Assembly: GCF_040744945.1 (NCBI RefSeq)
Contig: NZ_CP160453.1
Coordinates: 4,588,001-4,652,000 of the forward strand
DNA: 64,000 nt
Source: Saccharothrix sp. HUAS TT1
Lineage (GTDB): Bacteria; Actinomycetota; Actinomycetes; Mycobacteriales; Pseudonocardiaceae
Reading direction: 5' to 3'
Each line of letters opens with the position of its first letter. The first letter of the stretch is position 1. The notes under the pieces are model-generated. The model had not been told where the DNA came from. It made no database searches and worked only from the letters and a program-made list of their open reading frames with translations. Made by a program: the position numbers and the translations under genes. Positions 37,203-45,959 of the stretch are shown one piece after another.

Positions 37203-38021
37203 TCACCGGTGTGGTTCGTGGTTGAGCGCGCCCGACCGGAACACCGCCAGTTCGACGCCGTCGAACCCCGCCGCTCGCACGACCTCGGTGAGCGCGGGGC
37301 CGATGTCCGGCCGGTCGACCAGGTCCGGGTCGAGTTCGACCCGCCCCACGTCACCCAGGTCGCGCACGCGCAAGTTCCAGCTCGGTGTCCCCGCGCTCAC
37401 CAGCCACGCCCGAACCGCCGCCTCGGCGCGTTCCACCCGCGCCAGGCGTGAGGGGGTGATCGCCACGCCATAGCGCACCCGGCTGGCCAGGCAGGGCATC
37501 GCCGGCTTGTCCCAGGTGGACAGCGCCCAGTGGCGGCTCACCGCGCGCACATCGGCCTTGGTCATCCCGAGGTCGCGCAACGGGGTCCGCACGCCGATCT
37601 CGTCGCCGGCGCGGATGCCCGGCCGGAACGGGTCGTGCGCGTCGTCGGCGTTCACCCCGGTCGCCACCGAGGCCAGGCCGTGGTCGCGGGCGACGGCGGT
37701 GATGGCGGCCAGGACGGTGGACTTGCAGAAGTAGCAGCGGTCCCGGCCGTTGGCCGCGTAGGCGGGGTTGTCCAGTTCCGCGGTCCCCGGCGTGAGGTGT
37801 CGAACGCCGAGGCGACCGGTGAACTCGACTGCGGCCGCCAGCTCGACGGCGGCCAGGCTCGCGGAGTCGGCGGTGACGGCGAGCACCGCGTCGGGTTCCA
37901 GGGCGCGCGTGGCGGCGGCGAGCACGAGCGCGGAGTCCACGCCGCCGGAGAAGGCGACGGCGACCGGGCCGATCCCGGTCAGGTGCGCCACGAGTCGGGC
38001 GGCGGTGGTGCCGGTGTCCAT
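37203..38021 (-). CDS. larE: LarE, sulfur transferase for nickel-pincer cofactor
   Basis: A protein of 272 residues with ATG overlapping the larC stop by one base. LarE adenylates the carboxylates of pyridinium-3,5-biscarboxylate mononucleotide and installs sulfur, making the thiocarboxylates that bind nickel. Seen here: the PP-loop SGGVDS (25-30), DRCYFCKS (Cys96, Cys99), TGVNADD and PCLASR (Cys177). Cys177 corresponds to the sacrificial Cys176 of Lactobacillus plantarum LarE. The additional CxxC matches the three-cysteine LarE subgroup that carries a [4Fe-4S] cluster and can use external sulfur. It is the last gene of the operon, downstream of larA, the glycerate-kinase/larB gene and larC. 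Confidence 0.93.
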   Translation of the reverse strand: MDTGTTAARLVAHLTGIGPVAVAFSGGVDSALVLAAATRALEPDAVLAVTADSASLAAVELAAAVEFTGRLGVRHLTPGTAELDNPAYAANGRDRCYFCKSTVLAAITAVARDHGLASVATGVNADDAHDPFRPGIRAGDEIGVRTPLRDLGMTKADVRAVSRHWALSTWDKPAMPCLASRVRYGVAITPSRLARVERAEAAVRAWLVSAGTPSWNLRVRDLGDVGRVELDPDLVDRPDIGPALTEVVRAAGFDGVELAVFRSGALNHEPHR

Positions 38022-39169
38022 CAGTGCTCCTCGGGGCTTTCGGCGGCCAGGGCGAGCACGGTGCGCAGTGGCAGGCCCGTCCGCCGGGCGGCGGCGACGG
38101 CGTCGTCGTACTCCGGCTTGCTGTGGTGGGGTCCGTGCTTGCGGCGTACCGGCATCCCGTGAACCTGCACGGTGTCGGTGGTGCGGGACAGGGCGGTGCG
38201 CCGCACGGTGGTCCGCCGTACACCGAGGGTGCCCGTCTCGACCAGCATCAGCCGCTCGATCGCATCGGCGGCCTCCGGTGTCGCCAAGGCGTGCAGCACG
38301 TGCGCGGGCCGGCCCTTCTTCATCACGGCGGGGGTGAACCAGCTGTCCGACGCGCCCGAGTCGAGCAGCAGGGCGACGACGTACCCGAGGACCTCACCGG
38401 TGATGTCGTCCAGGTTGGTCTCCAGCACCACCAGGTCGCGCACGTCCGCGGCCTCCCGGTCGCCGAGCCGGACGACCGCCACGTTGGGTCGGTCGGGCAG
38501 GGTCCTGGCGCCGACGCCGTAGCCGGTGGCCGACATGCGCATGTGGGGCGGCGGGCCGTAGTCGGCGCGCAGTGCGAGCAGCAGCGCCGCGGCGGTCGGG
38601 GTCACGGTTTCACCGGACAGGGTGGTGCCGACGACGCGTGCGCCTCGCAGCAGCGCCGAGGTCGCCGGGGCCGGGCAGGGCAGCACCCCGTGCGCGGTGC
38701 GCACCGATCCGGCGCCGATCGGCAACGCCTCGCAGTGCACGGCCCGCACGTCCAGGGCGTGCAGAGCGGCGGCCACGCCGACGATGTCCACGAGGGTGTC
38801 GTGACCGCCGAGTTCGTGCAGGTGCACGTGTTCGGGGTTCTCGCCGTGCAGGTGTCCTTCGACCTCGGCGATGGCGCGCAGCGCGGCGACCGCGGTGCCG
38901 GCCACCGCCCGGTCGCGCACCCTTCCCGCCATGGCGATCAACTCGCCCGCCGGGCGGCTCGTCGCGTCGTCGGACACCGACACGACGGCCCGACGGCCGG
39001 TGAGCCCGTGCGTGAGCACCGGGGCGACGGTGAGGTCCCAGCCGGTGAGGCCGGTGTCGGAGACGGCGTCACGGATGGCGTCCAGGGGTGCGCCCGCGTC
39101 GACCAGGGCGGCCAGCAGCATGTCACCGGCCAGCCCGGTGAACGGCGAGATCAAGCACACGCGGCTCAC
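38021..39169 (-). CDS. larC: LarC, nickel insertase for the pincer cofactor
   Basis: A protein of 382 residues from GTG 39169, overlapping the larB stop (GTGA). LarC is the CTP-dependent cyclometallase that inserts nickel. It begins with the family signature SPFTGLAGDMLLAAL and has HVHLHELGGHDTLVDIVGVA, VTPTAAALL, METNLDD-like LETNLDDITGEVLGYV, WFTPAVMKKGRPAHVL and HSKPEYDDA. In L. plantarum LarC is made by ribosomal frameshifting between two frames. Here it is one continuous frame of normal full length. It should act after LarB and LarE to complete the LarA cofactor. Confidence 0.93.
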   Translation of the reverse strand: MSRVCLISPFTGLAGDMLLAALVDAGAPLDAIRDAVSDTGLTGWDLTVAPVLTHGLTGRRAVVSVSDDATSRPAGELIAMAGRVRDRAVAGTAVAALRAIAEVEGHLHGENPEHVHLHELGGHDTLVDIVGVAAALHALDVRAVHCEALPIGAGSVRTAHGVLPCPAPATSALLRGARVVGTTLSGETVTPTAAALLLALRADYGPPPHMRMSATGYGVGARTLPDRPNVAVVRLGDREAADVRDLVVLETNLDDITGEVLGYVVALLLDSGASDSWFTPAVMKKGRPAHVLHALATPEAADAIERLMLVETGTLGVRRTTVRRTALSRTTDTVQVHGMPVRRKHGPHHSKPEYDDAVAAARRTGLPLRTVLALAAESPEEH

Positions 39170-40992
39170 GTCGTCCTCCGCTCCACCACGCGGGCCAGCC
39201 GGAACGCGGCCATCGCGGCGCCGAACCCGGAGTCGATGTTGACCACGGTGATGCCGGCCGCGCAGGACGCGTGCATCGCCAGCAGCGCGGTGATGCCCTC
39301 CAGACCGGCGCCGTACCCGGTCGAGGTGGGCACGGCGACCACGGGGCACGCGACCAGACCGCCGATCGCGCTCGCCAACGCGCCTTCCATCCCCGCGACC
39401 ACGACGACGGTGTCCGCGGCCCGCAACCGGTGCTGCTCGGCCAGCAGCCGGTGCAGACCGGCCACACCGACGTCGGTGACGGTGGTGACGTCAAGTCCCA
39501 CGGCGGTCGCGACGGCGGCGGCCTCCCGCGCCACCGGCAGGTCGGCCGTGCCCGCCGCGGCCACGACCACGCCGAACCCGGTCGACTCGGCCGGGCGCCA
39601 GGCCAGCAGACGCGCTGCGCTGTCGTAGACGCCGTCCGGCACGGTGGCCGACACGGACGCCGCCGCGTCGGGTTCCACGCGCGTGGCCAGCACAGGGCCG
39701 TCGTTGTGCCGCAACAACGTCCGAACGATCTCGCTTATCTGGTCAGGCGTCTTCCCGCTGCCGTAGACCACCTCGGGCAGCCCTTGGCGCGCTTCGCGAT
39801 CCACGTCGACCCTGGCGAACCCCAGGTCGACCGCGCCCGGCCCGGTCATGCTCGCTCTCCGTTCGTTCGTGAGGGTGGAGAACGGGTGTGCGAGGAGTTC
39901 GCCGCCGATCTCCCGAAGCAGTGCGGGCGCCCGTTTCATCGCGGTGTCGACGTGACCGGCGCGCTCGAGCAGCGACCAGGCGGCGACCACACCGACCTCT
40001 CGCAGCCGTTCGGCGGTGAGCCGGACGTCACCCGCGACCACCGCGACTGGCACGCCGTGCCGCCGTGCCGCCTCGGCCACCCCGATCGGGGCCTTGCCCC
40101 GCAGGCTCTGCTCGTCGAACCGGCCTTCGCCGACCACGACGAGCGAAGCGTCCCGCAGCGCATCCTCGACACCGATCGCCCGCAGCACGAATTCGGCCCC
40201 GGACGTCCGCCGGGCGTCGAGGGCGGCCAACGCCGCGAAGCCGGCGCCCCCGGCCGCACCCGCGCCGGGTTCCCCGCTCAGGTCCCGTCCGATCGCGTCC
40301 GCCATGGCCGCGGCGAACCTGCGGAGCCCTCGCTCCAACAAGTCCACGTCCCTGGGTGTCGCGCCCTTCTGCGGCGCGAACACCGCGGCGGCGCCGTTCG
40401 GTCCGGTCAGCGGGTTGTCCACGTCCGAAGCCAAGGTGACCCGTGCGTGCGCCAACCTCGGATCCAGTCGGGACAAGTCGACGTGCGTGGTTCCGGTCAA
40501 CGCGGCGCCGCCTGGTCCGACCGGTTCTCCTGAGGAACTGGTGATGCTCGCGCCCAGGGCGCGCAGCAGACCCGCACCTCCGTCGGTCGTTGCGCTGCCG
40601 CCCACGGCGAGCACGATGTCCAGGCAGCCGCGGTCTAGCGCGGCGCGGATCAGTTCACCGGTGCCGTAGGTGTCGGCGGTGAGCGGCGCGAGCCAGCCGT
40701 CGGGGAGCACGTCCAGCCCGCTGGCCTGGGCCATCTCGATCACCGCCTGTCCGCCTCGCACGGCCAGCGAGGCGCGCACCGACTCACCCGTGGGGCCGGT
40801 GACCTCGACGCGCACCTCGTCGTAGCCGGCACGCACCAACGCTGCCACGGTGCCCTCGCCGCCGTCGGCGACGGGCATCGCCACCGCCCGACCGCCCGCG
40901 TCCGCCACGCCGTCGACGACGTGCCCGCACGCCTGCTCGGCGGTCAGGGAACCGCGGAACTTGTCCAGGCAGACCAGGATCGTCCCGTTCAC
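39166..40992 (-). CDS. Glycerate kinase fused in frame to LarB
   Basis: One open frame of 608 residues from GTG 40992, which overlaps the larA stop. Residues 1-380 are a GlxK-type glycerate kinase: LVCLDKFRGSLTAEQA, VADGGEGTVAAL, GCLDIVLAVGGSATTDGGAG, VVGEGRFDEQSLRGKAP. From the Met encoded at 39849 onward (227 residues) it is LarB, which carboxylates and hydrolyses nicotinic acid adenine dinucleotide as the first cofactor step: GLPEVVYGSGKTPDQI, AAGTADLPVAREAA, VAGMEGALASAIGGL, VPTSTGYGA. No stop separates them. Since GGAGAGCGAGC precedes that ATG, LarB may also be made separately. The kinase implies that glycerate is handled in this operon. Confidence 0.88.
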   Translation of the reverse strand: MNGTILVCLDKFRGSLTAEQACGHVVDGVADAGGRAVAMPVADGGEGTVAALVRAGYDEVRVEVTGPTGESVRASLAVRGGQAVIEMAQASGLDVLPDGWLAPLTADTYGTGELIRAALDRGCLDIVLAVGGSATTDGGAGLLRALGASITSSSGEPVGPGGAALTGTTHVDLSRLDPRLAHARVTLASDVDNPLTGPNGAAAVFAPQKGATPRDVDLLERGLRRFAAAMADAIGRDLSGEPGAGAAGGAGFAALAALDARRTSGAEFVLRAIGVEDALRDASLVVVGEGRFDEQSLRGKAPIGVAEAARRHGVPVAVVAGDVRLTAERLREVGVVAAWSLLERAGHVDTAMKRAPALLREIGGELLAHPFSTLTNERRASMTGPGAVDLGFARVDVDREARQGLPEVVYGSGKTPDQISEIVRTLLRHNDGPVLATRVEPDAAASVSATVPDGVYDSAARLLAWRPAESTGFGVVVAAAGTADLPVAREAAAVATAVGLDVTTVTDVGVAGLHRLLAEQHRLRAADTVVVVAGMEGALASAIGGLVACPVVAVPTSTGYGAGLEGITALLAMHASCAAGITVVNIDSGFGAAMAAFRLARVVERRTT

Positions 40993-42272
40993 CGGTGCGA
41001 CCCGTCGACGTAGGGGATCGTCCGGGGGCCTTCGGGCAGGACGCACAGCCGGGCGTCGGGTCCGGCCGCGGCGAGGGCGTCGGCGACGGTCGCCGGGATG
41101 TCCGAGGTCTGTTGCAGGTGCGCGGTGGCCAGCTCGGCGTCGCTGAGGTGGGAGGTGTGCATGACGACCCGGCAGTCGGCCTGGATGCGCGCCTGGATCT
41201 GGACCTGCCACTGGTCGGGCACGGTCACCGCGCGGGCGGAGATCTCCGCGAACAGCGCCGCCGGCGAGTCGGCGGAGGCCAGCACCTCGCGGTAGGACCC
41301 GTGGTCGGGGAAGCCGTCGCGGCACTCGGCCGCGCACACGATCGTGCCTCCCGGCCTGACCACCTGGTAGGCCGCCGACATGCCCTTCACCGACTGGTAC
41401 AGGTTCTGGTCCAGCGGGTAGCCGGAGTTGGTGGTCACCACCACGTCGTAGAGCTGGGGCACGGGCCGCATGGCGACCTCACGGGCGGTGCGCACGGCCT
41501 CGGCGTGCATGGCGGGCAGGTCACCGCCGAACGCGGCGACGACCTGCTTGTCCTGGTTGAGGACCACGTCGAAACCGAACGTGACGCCGGTCGCGGCCGC
41601 GATGGCGCGCACGTCGTCGTGCACCGGGTTGCCCTCGACGATCCCCCACGTCGCCCGCGGGTGGCCGATGCGGCGCGCGTCGTGCAGCACGAGCACCGTC
41701 TCCAGTGCCGCCAGGCCCGGCGCGACGAGCTTCGGGCCACCCGAGAAGCCCGCGAAGAAGTGCGGTTCGACGAAACCGGTGGTGATGCGCACGTCCGCGT
41801 CGAGCCACTCGCTGTTGAGCCACACGGGCACGTCCGCACCGAACTTCCCCAGCCACGTGAGGCTGCTCCGGTCCCGGGCGTCGTGGTTGACGATCCGCAC
41901 CGAGTCGACCACCTCGTCACCGAACATCCGGCGCAACTCGGCTTCGGAGTTGCCCCGGTGCGTGCCCGTGGCGACCAGCACCACGACGTCGTCGAGGTCG
42001 ACCAGGCCGTCCAGCTCCTCCAGGATCGCCGGGATCATCAGCTCGCGCGGCTGCGGCCGCGTCCCGTCACAGGCCGAGATCGCCACGGTTTGACCACGGC
42101 GCACGCGCTCCCGCAACGGCGGACCCGCGACCGGCGCGCGCAACGCCCGGCGCAGGACCTCCTGCGGCGGTTCGGTGGCCCTGTGGTGCTCGGGCGTCAC
42201 CACGGTCGTCACCGCCGGGTCGACCCGCAGGTCCAGCCCTGTCTCGCCATAAGCCAGTCGCACGGTGCGCAT
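40989..42272 (-). CDS. larA: LarA-family nickel-dependent 2-hydroxyacid racemase
   Basis: A protein of 427 residues with ATG 42272 sharing bases with the previous stop (ATGA). LarA enzymes interconvert the two forms of a 2-hydroxyacid by hydride transfer to the nickel-pincer cofactor. Landmarks are ISACDGTRPQP (substrate/cofactor loop), VATGTHRGNSEAEL (catalytic His), GFVEPHFFAGFSGGPKLVAPG (second catalytic His and the Lys that binds the cofactor) and RRIGHPRA (Ni-ligand His). Relatives act on lactate, malate, phenyllactate or sugar acids. In this operon the candidates are the L-lactate or L-glycerate released from the sugar acid. Preference for glycerate is inferred from the adjacent glycerate kinase. 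Confidence 0.9.
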   Translation of the reverse strand: MRTVRLAYGETGLDLRVDPAVTTVVTPEHHRATEPPQEVLRRALRAPVAGPPLRERVRRGQTVAISACDGTRPQPRELMIPAILEELDGLVDLDDVVVLVATGTHRGNSEAELRRMFGDEVVDSVRIVNHDARDRSSLTWLGKFGADVPVWLNSEWLDADVRITTGFVEPHFFAGFSGGPKLVAPGLAALETVLVLHDARRIGHPRATWGIVEGNPVHDDVRAIAAATGVTFGFDVVLNQDKQVVAAFGGDLPAMHAEAVRTAREVAMRPVPQLYDVVVTTNSGYPLDQNLYQSVKGMSAAYQVVRPGGTIVCAAECRDGFPDHGSYREVLASADSPAALFAEISARAVTVPDQWQVQIQARIQADCRVVMHTSHLSDAELATAHLQQTSDIPATVADALAAAGPDARLCVLPEGPRTIPYVDGSHR

Positions 42273-43123
42273 CAGCCGGTCCTCAATCCGTAGACGCGGA
42301 CGGCCGTGCCGCCGAAGAGCTGGTCCCGTTCCGCGGCGGAACACCCGTCGAGGAGTTCCGCGACGGTGGTGAACACCCGTTCGTAGTCGGCGGCGAGCAG
42401 GCAGACCGGCCAGTCGGAGCCGACCATGAGCCGGTCGGGACCGAACGCCTCCACCGCGACGTCGACGTAGGGCCGCAGGTCGGCCGCCGTCCACCGCGCC
42501 CAGTCCGCCTCGGTGACCAGCCCGGACACCTTGGCCACCACGTTCGGTTCGGCGGCCAACGCCGACAGGCGCGTGGCCCAGGGCTGGAGCACCCGACCGG
42601 CGATGTCCGGTTTGGACAGGTGGTCCACTGCGAACACCAGGTCCGGCACCGCCCGCACGGCCTCCAGCGCCGCCGTCAGCTGGTGCGGCCGGGTCAACAG
42701 GTCGTAGACGAGCCCGGCATCACGCACCGCGCGCAACCCGGCCAGCACGTCGGGACGCACCAACCAGTCCGCGTCGGGTTCGGACTGCACGAGGTGCCGG
42801 ACACCTGTGAGCCGGTCGCCGCCGGGTCCGCGGCGTAGCCGGTCCAGCTGCTCGGCGACGTCGGGCGCGGTGAGGTCGACCCACCCGACGACGCCCGCGA
42901 CGAGGTCGGAGGAATCGGCCAGGGCCAGGAACTCCGCCGTTTCGTCGACATCGGGCAGCACCTGGACCAGGACCGTGGCGTCCACTCCGGCCCGTTCGGT
43001 CACCGCACGCAGATCAGCGGGCCCGAAGTCACCTCGGATCGGTTCCAGGGCCGGATCGTCGAGCCACTCCTGCGGCCGGGCGGTGAGGTCCCACAAGTGG
43101 TGGTGGGCGTCGATCCTGATCAC
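42272..43123 (-). CDS. Amidohydrolase-2 family sugar lactonase (L-fuconolactonase-like)
   Basis: A protein of 283 residues from GTG 43123, overlapping the reductase stop as GTGA. It opens with IRIDAHHHLWDL, the HxH metal site of amidohydrolase_2 lactonases. VRHLVQSEPDADWL, FAVDHLSKPDI, VVAKVSGLVTEADW and MVGSDWPVCLL, with the late catalytic Asp, follow. L-fuconolactonase and L-rhamnonolactonase have this arrangement and length. It should open the lactone made by the aldose dehydrogenase encoded next to it, giving L-fuconate or a close analogue. Confidence 0.85.
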   Translation of the reverse strand: MIRIDAHHHLWDLTARPQEWLDDPALEPIRGDFGPADLRAVTERAGVDATVLVQVLPDVDETAEFLALADSSDLVAGVVGWVDLTAPDVAEQLDRLRRGPGGDRLTGVRHLVQSEPDADWLVRPDVLAGLRAVRDAGLVYDLLTRPHQLTAALEAVRAVPDLVFAVDHLSKPDIAGRVLQPWATRLSALAAEPNVVAKVSGLVTEADWARWTAADLRPYVDVAVEAFGPDRLMVGSDWPVCLLAADYERVFTTVAELLDGCSAAERDQLFGGTAVRVYGLRTG

Positions 43124-44106
43124 TGCGCTCGCTCCTGCTCCAGCGCGTCGAGGTCCGCCCACAGCGCCTCGGGAATCGAGGTGGTGGCGTGCGCCGTGTT
43201 CTCGGCGACTTCACGTGCGTTGCGGGCGCCGACGACGACGCCGGTCACCGCCGGGCGCCGCAGCGGGAAGCGCAGTGCGGCGGCTGCCAGGGGGACGCCG
43301 TGCGCAGCGCAGCGCCCGGCCAGGGCCAGTGCTCGCCGACGCACTTCGTCCGGGGCGGGGGCGTAGTCGTAGGTGGCGCCGGAGGCCGGGTCGGCGAGGA
43401 TGCCGCTGTTGAAGACACCGCCGACCAGCACGCCCACCTGCCGCTCGTCGCACAGCGGCAGGAGGTCGTCGGCCGCGCCGCGGTCCAGCAGGGAGTACCG
43501 GCCTGCGACCAGGACGCAGTCGAGGTCGGTTTCGGTGACGAACCGGGTGAGCATGGCGGTCTGGTTCATGCCCGCCCCGATCGCGCGCACCGCGCCTTCC
43601 GCGCGCAACCGGGCCAGCGCCGGGTACGCGCCGGTGACCGCGTCCTCCCAGTGGTCGTCGGGGTCGTGGATGAGCACGATGTCGAAGGAGTCGAGGCCGG
43701 AGCGCTCCAGGCTCTGCGAGAGTGACCGGTAGACCCCGTCGGCGCTGTAGTCGCGCACCCAGACCAGGTCTGGTTCGCCGTGGAAGCCGTCGTCGCCGGG
43801 CGCGGCGTCGCCGGGCACCAGCAGCCGACCGACTTTCGTCGACACCGTGAACTCGGCCCGTGGACGCGAGGCCAGGAACGCCCCGAGGCGCCGTTCGGCC
43901 AGACCGGCGCCGTAGTGGGGCGCGGTGTCGAAGTAGCGGATCCCGGTGGCCCACGCCGTCTCCAGGACGGCAGCGGCCTCGTCCTCGGTCACCCCCGAGA
44001 ACAGCCCGGCCAGCGGCGCGGTGCCCAAACCGAGACGGCTCACCGTGACGTCGGAACGGCCCAGCGGCACCCGCTCGGTGGACCACTGCCGGATCGCGGA
44101 AGTCAT
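43120..44106 (-). CDS. Aldo/keto reductase, probable L-fucose (6-deoxy-aldose) dehydrogenase
   Basis: A protein of 328 residues from ATG 44106, sharing a base with the upstream stop (TGATG). It is an AKR of the D-threo-aldose/L-fucose 1-dehydrogenase group: SRLGLGTAPLAGLF, GIRYFDTAPHYGAGLAERRLG (Asp and Tyr of the tetrad), STKVGRLL (Lys), DIVLIHDPDDH (His), ending with VTGVVVGARNAREV. AKRs of this group oxidise the anomeric carbon of L-fucose, L-galactose or D-arabinose to a lactone with NAD(P). It lies between the FAH-family gene and the lactonase gene, so this is probably the first catabolic step. Confidence 0.85.
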   Translation of the reverse strand: MTSAIRQWSTERVPLGRSDVTVSRLGLGTAPLAGLFSGVTEDEAAAVLETAWATGIRYFDTAPHYGAGLAERRLGAFLASRPRAEFTVSTKVGRLLVPGDAAPGDDGFHGEPDLVWVRDYSADGVYRSLSQSLERSGLDSFDIVLIHDPDDHWEDAVTGAYPALARLRAEGAVRAIGAGMNQTAMLTRFVTETDLDCVLVAGRYSLLDRGAADDLLPLCDERQVGVLVGGVFNSGILADPASGATYDYAPAPDEVRRRALALAGRCAAHGVPLAAAALRFPLRRPAVTGVVVGARNAREVAENTAHATTSIPEALWADLDALEQERAQ

Positions 44107-44957
44107 CACGCCTGCCCCAGGACGTGGCGCTGACGGCCCAAGCCGTCGATCCCGACCTCCACCACGTCACCCGCGCGCGGGTAGGGGAAGTCGTTCGCGC
44201 CGAAGGCGACACCGGCAGGGGTGCCGGTGTTCACGACGTCCCCGGGCTCCAGCACCGTGAACTGGCTCAGGTACCAGACGACGTGGCGGACGCCGAAGAT
44301 CATGTTCTTGGTGTGGCCGTCCTGGCGCAGTTCGCCGTCGACCCGCAGCCGCATCACCAGACCTTGGGGATCGCCGACCTCGTCGCGCGTGACCAGCCAG
44401 GGGCCGAGCGGGTTGAACGCCTCGCACGACTTGCCCTTGTTCCACGTCCCGCCGCGCTCGTGCTGGTAGGCCCGCTCGGTGACGTCGTCGGCGATGGCGT
44501 ACCCCGCGATGACCGCGTCGGCGTCCTCCGGCGAGTCCAGGTAGCGCGCGGTGCGGCCGATGACGACGGCGAGTTCGATCTCGTAGTCGGTCTTGGCGCT
44601 GCCGCGCGGGATGAGGACCGTGTCGTCGGGACCGACGACCGTGTTCGAGGCTTTCATGAACACCACCGGCTCGGCCGGCGCCGGCGTCGCGGTCTCGGCG
44701 GCGTGGTCGGCGTAGTCGAGCCCGGTGCACACGACCTTCCCGGGGCGGGCGACGGGAGCACCCGCACGCATGCCGCTGACGTCGATCACGGGCAGCACGC
44801 CGTCCGCCAGGGCCGCCCGGACCTGCTCGACCCCGCCGCCCGCCAGGAACGCGCCGTCGATGTCGGCCGTCAGCGTGGTCAGGTCGTGAGCGACGCCGCG
44901 GGCGTCCAGGACAGCGGGCCGTTCGTGGCCCGCCGAGCCCACGCGCAACAGCTTCAT
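44106..44957 (-). CDS. Fumarylacetoacetate-hydrolase family enzyme (2,4-diketo-3-deoxy-sugar acid hydrolase)
   Basis: A protein of 283 residues from ATG 44957, behind GAGGAG. The C-terminal 200 residues are a FAH domain: KVVCTGLDYADHAAE, PVVFMKASNTVVGPDD, TDYEIELAVVIG (metal-binding ExE), IADDVTERAYQ, GKSCEAFNPLGPWLVT and NTGTPAGVAFG. Members in L-fucose, L-rhamnose and D-arabinose pathways cleave a 2,4-diketo-3-deoxy acid to pyruvate and a 2-hydroxyacid: L-lactate from L-fucose, L-glycerate from L-galactose. The operon context supports this role. The N-terminal 70 residues are a family-typical extension. Confidence 0.85.
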   Translation of the reverse strand: MKLLRVGSAGHERPAVLDARGVAHDLTTLTADIDGAFLAGGGVEQVRAALADGVLPVIDVSGMRAGAPVARPGKVVCTGLDYADHAAETATPAPAEPVVFMKASNTVVGPDDTVLIPRGSAKTDYEIELAVVIGRTARYLDSPEDADAVIAGYAIADDVTERAYQHERGGTWNKGKSCEAFNPLGPWLVTRDEVGDPQGLVMRLRVDGELRQDGHTKNMIFGVRHVVWYLSQFTVLEPGDVVNTGTPAGVAFGANDFPYPRAGDVVEVGIDGLGRQRHVLGQA

Positions 44958-45000
44958 CGGCAATCTCCTCGGCCGTGGAAAGTCGGGATCGAGCAGGACG

Positions 45001-45705
45001 TCACTTCTGGACGGGGATGCCGCCATCCCGGTCCACGTGCTCGCGCAGCCACCGCTCGGTGGTGGTGATGTGCATGAGCGCAGCGGCCTGGGCGACGGTG
45101 GCGTCACGGTCGACCAGTGCGTCGTAGATGGCTTCGTGCTCGGCGAGGGTCCGGCTCGCCGCGTCGTCGTCGACCAGGCCGCGCCAGACCCTGGCGCGCA
45201 CCGTGCGACCGGAGATCCCTTCGAGCAGGGTCGTCAACGTCGCGTTGCCGGTGGCGGCCACGACCGCCCGGTGGAAGGCGGCGTCGTGCTCGTTGAGCAG
45301 CTCCACGTCGTCACGGGCAGCGCGCATCGCGTGGAGGTGCTTCTCGACCACGGCGAGTTCCGAGTCGCTGATGCGGGTGGCCGCGAGCCCGGTGGCGACC
45401 GGCTCGAACAGCCGGCGCACCTCGGTGAGCTCCAACAGCGTGTCGCCGTGGAGCAGCTCCACTGCGGACGCGATGCTGCCGAGCAGCACCTCGGGCTCCA
45501 GGCTGGTCACATAGGTGCCGTCGCCCCGTCGGATCTCCAGCACCCGCGTGACCACGAGCGCTTTGACCGCCTCCCGCATCAGGTTGCGGGACAGTCCCAA
45601 CTCGGCGGCCAACTGCTGCTCGGGGGGAAGCTTGGCCCCCGGCGGCAGCTCACCCGACTGGATCAGGTCCCTGATGCGGTCGATGGCCTTGTCGGTCAGT
45701 GACAT
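45001..45705 (-). CDS. GntR/FadR-family transcriptional regulator of the sugar regulon
   Basis: A protein of 234 residues from ATG 45705, six bases after GGGGGA. The N-terminal winged helix (AIDRIRDLIQSGELPPGAKL, SRNLMREAVKAL, RRGDGTYV) is followed by an all-helical FCD ligand domain (EVRRLFEPVATGLAA, HDAAFHRAVVAATGN, LAEHEAIYDALVDRD) with Asp/His residues that usually bind a metal and an organic acid. It is the first gene of the minus-strand arm and faces the dehydratase operon. A 29-bp dyad lies 45-73 bp upstream. Most likely it is a repressor released by a sugar acid. Confidence 0.88.
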   Translation of the reverse strand: MSLTDKAIDRIRDLIQSGELPPGAKLPPEQQLAAELGLSRNLMREAVKALVVTRVLEIRRGDGTYVTSLEPEVLLGSIASAVELLHGDTLLELTEVRRLFEPVATGLAATRISDSELAVVEKHLHAMRAARDDVELLNEHDAAFHRAVVAATGNATLTTLLEGISGRTVRARVWRGLVDDDAASRTLAEHEAIYDALVDRDATVAQAAALMHITTTERWLREHVDRDGGIPVQK

Positions 45706-45749
45706 CGGTGTCCCCCATAGGTGTCTTACGCGGCGACAGGCTAGCAATA

Positions 45750-45778
45750 CATCCCATCTCTGTGAAAGAGGTTGGATG
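45750..45778. promoter_or_regulatory. Compound dyad, probable operator of the GntR regulator
   Basis: CATCC-N3-CTCT-N5-AGAG-N3-GGATG is perfectly symmetrical about 45764. A related half site (CATCCCATGTCT, 45891-45902) lies in front of the opposite operon, and GGATGTCTC follows the dyad. This is as expected for a FadR-type dimer controlling both arms. Confidence 0.55.
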
Positions 45779-45858
45779 TCTCGTGATCCCGTCCGAGACC
45801 GGCCGTAGCACGTCTTCCCAGTTCTTTATCGATCCAATGTTGCGGCTTACCGCTCAAG

Positions 45859-45902
45859 CTGGACATCATCGCTTGGGCAACCTATAGATCCATCCCATGT
45901 CT
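45859..45902 (+). promoter_or_regulatory. Probable promoter and operator half-site of the dehydratase/transport operon
   Basis: CTGGAC (45859-45864), an 18-bp spacer and TATAGA (45883-45888) make a reasonable vegetative promoter. CATCCCATGTCT (45891-45902) sits at the expected transcription start, so a regulator bound there would block initiation. Confidence 0.45.
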
Positions 45903-45959
45903 GGCACTCAGTGGTTGCACCGCCGACATGTCAGGACACACGACAAGGGAGTAGTCGCG

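Noticed and set aside
36452..37225. Continuous plus-strand frame over two transposase fragments
   Set aside because: It joins antisense IS256 sequence to part of the IS481-like fragment by chance. Only the 3' part has protein homology.
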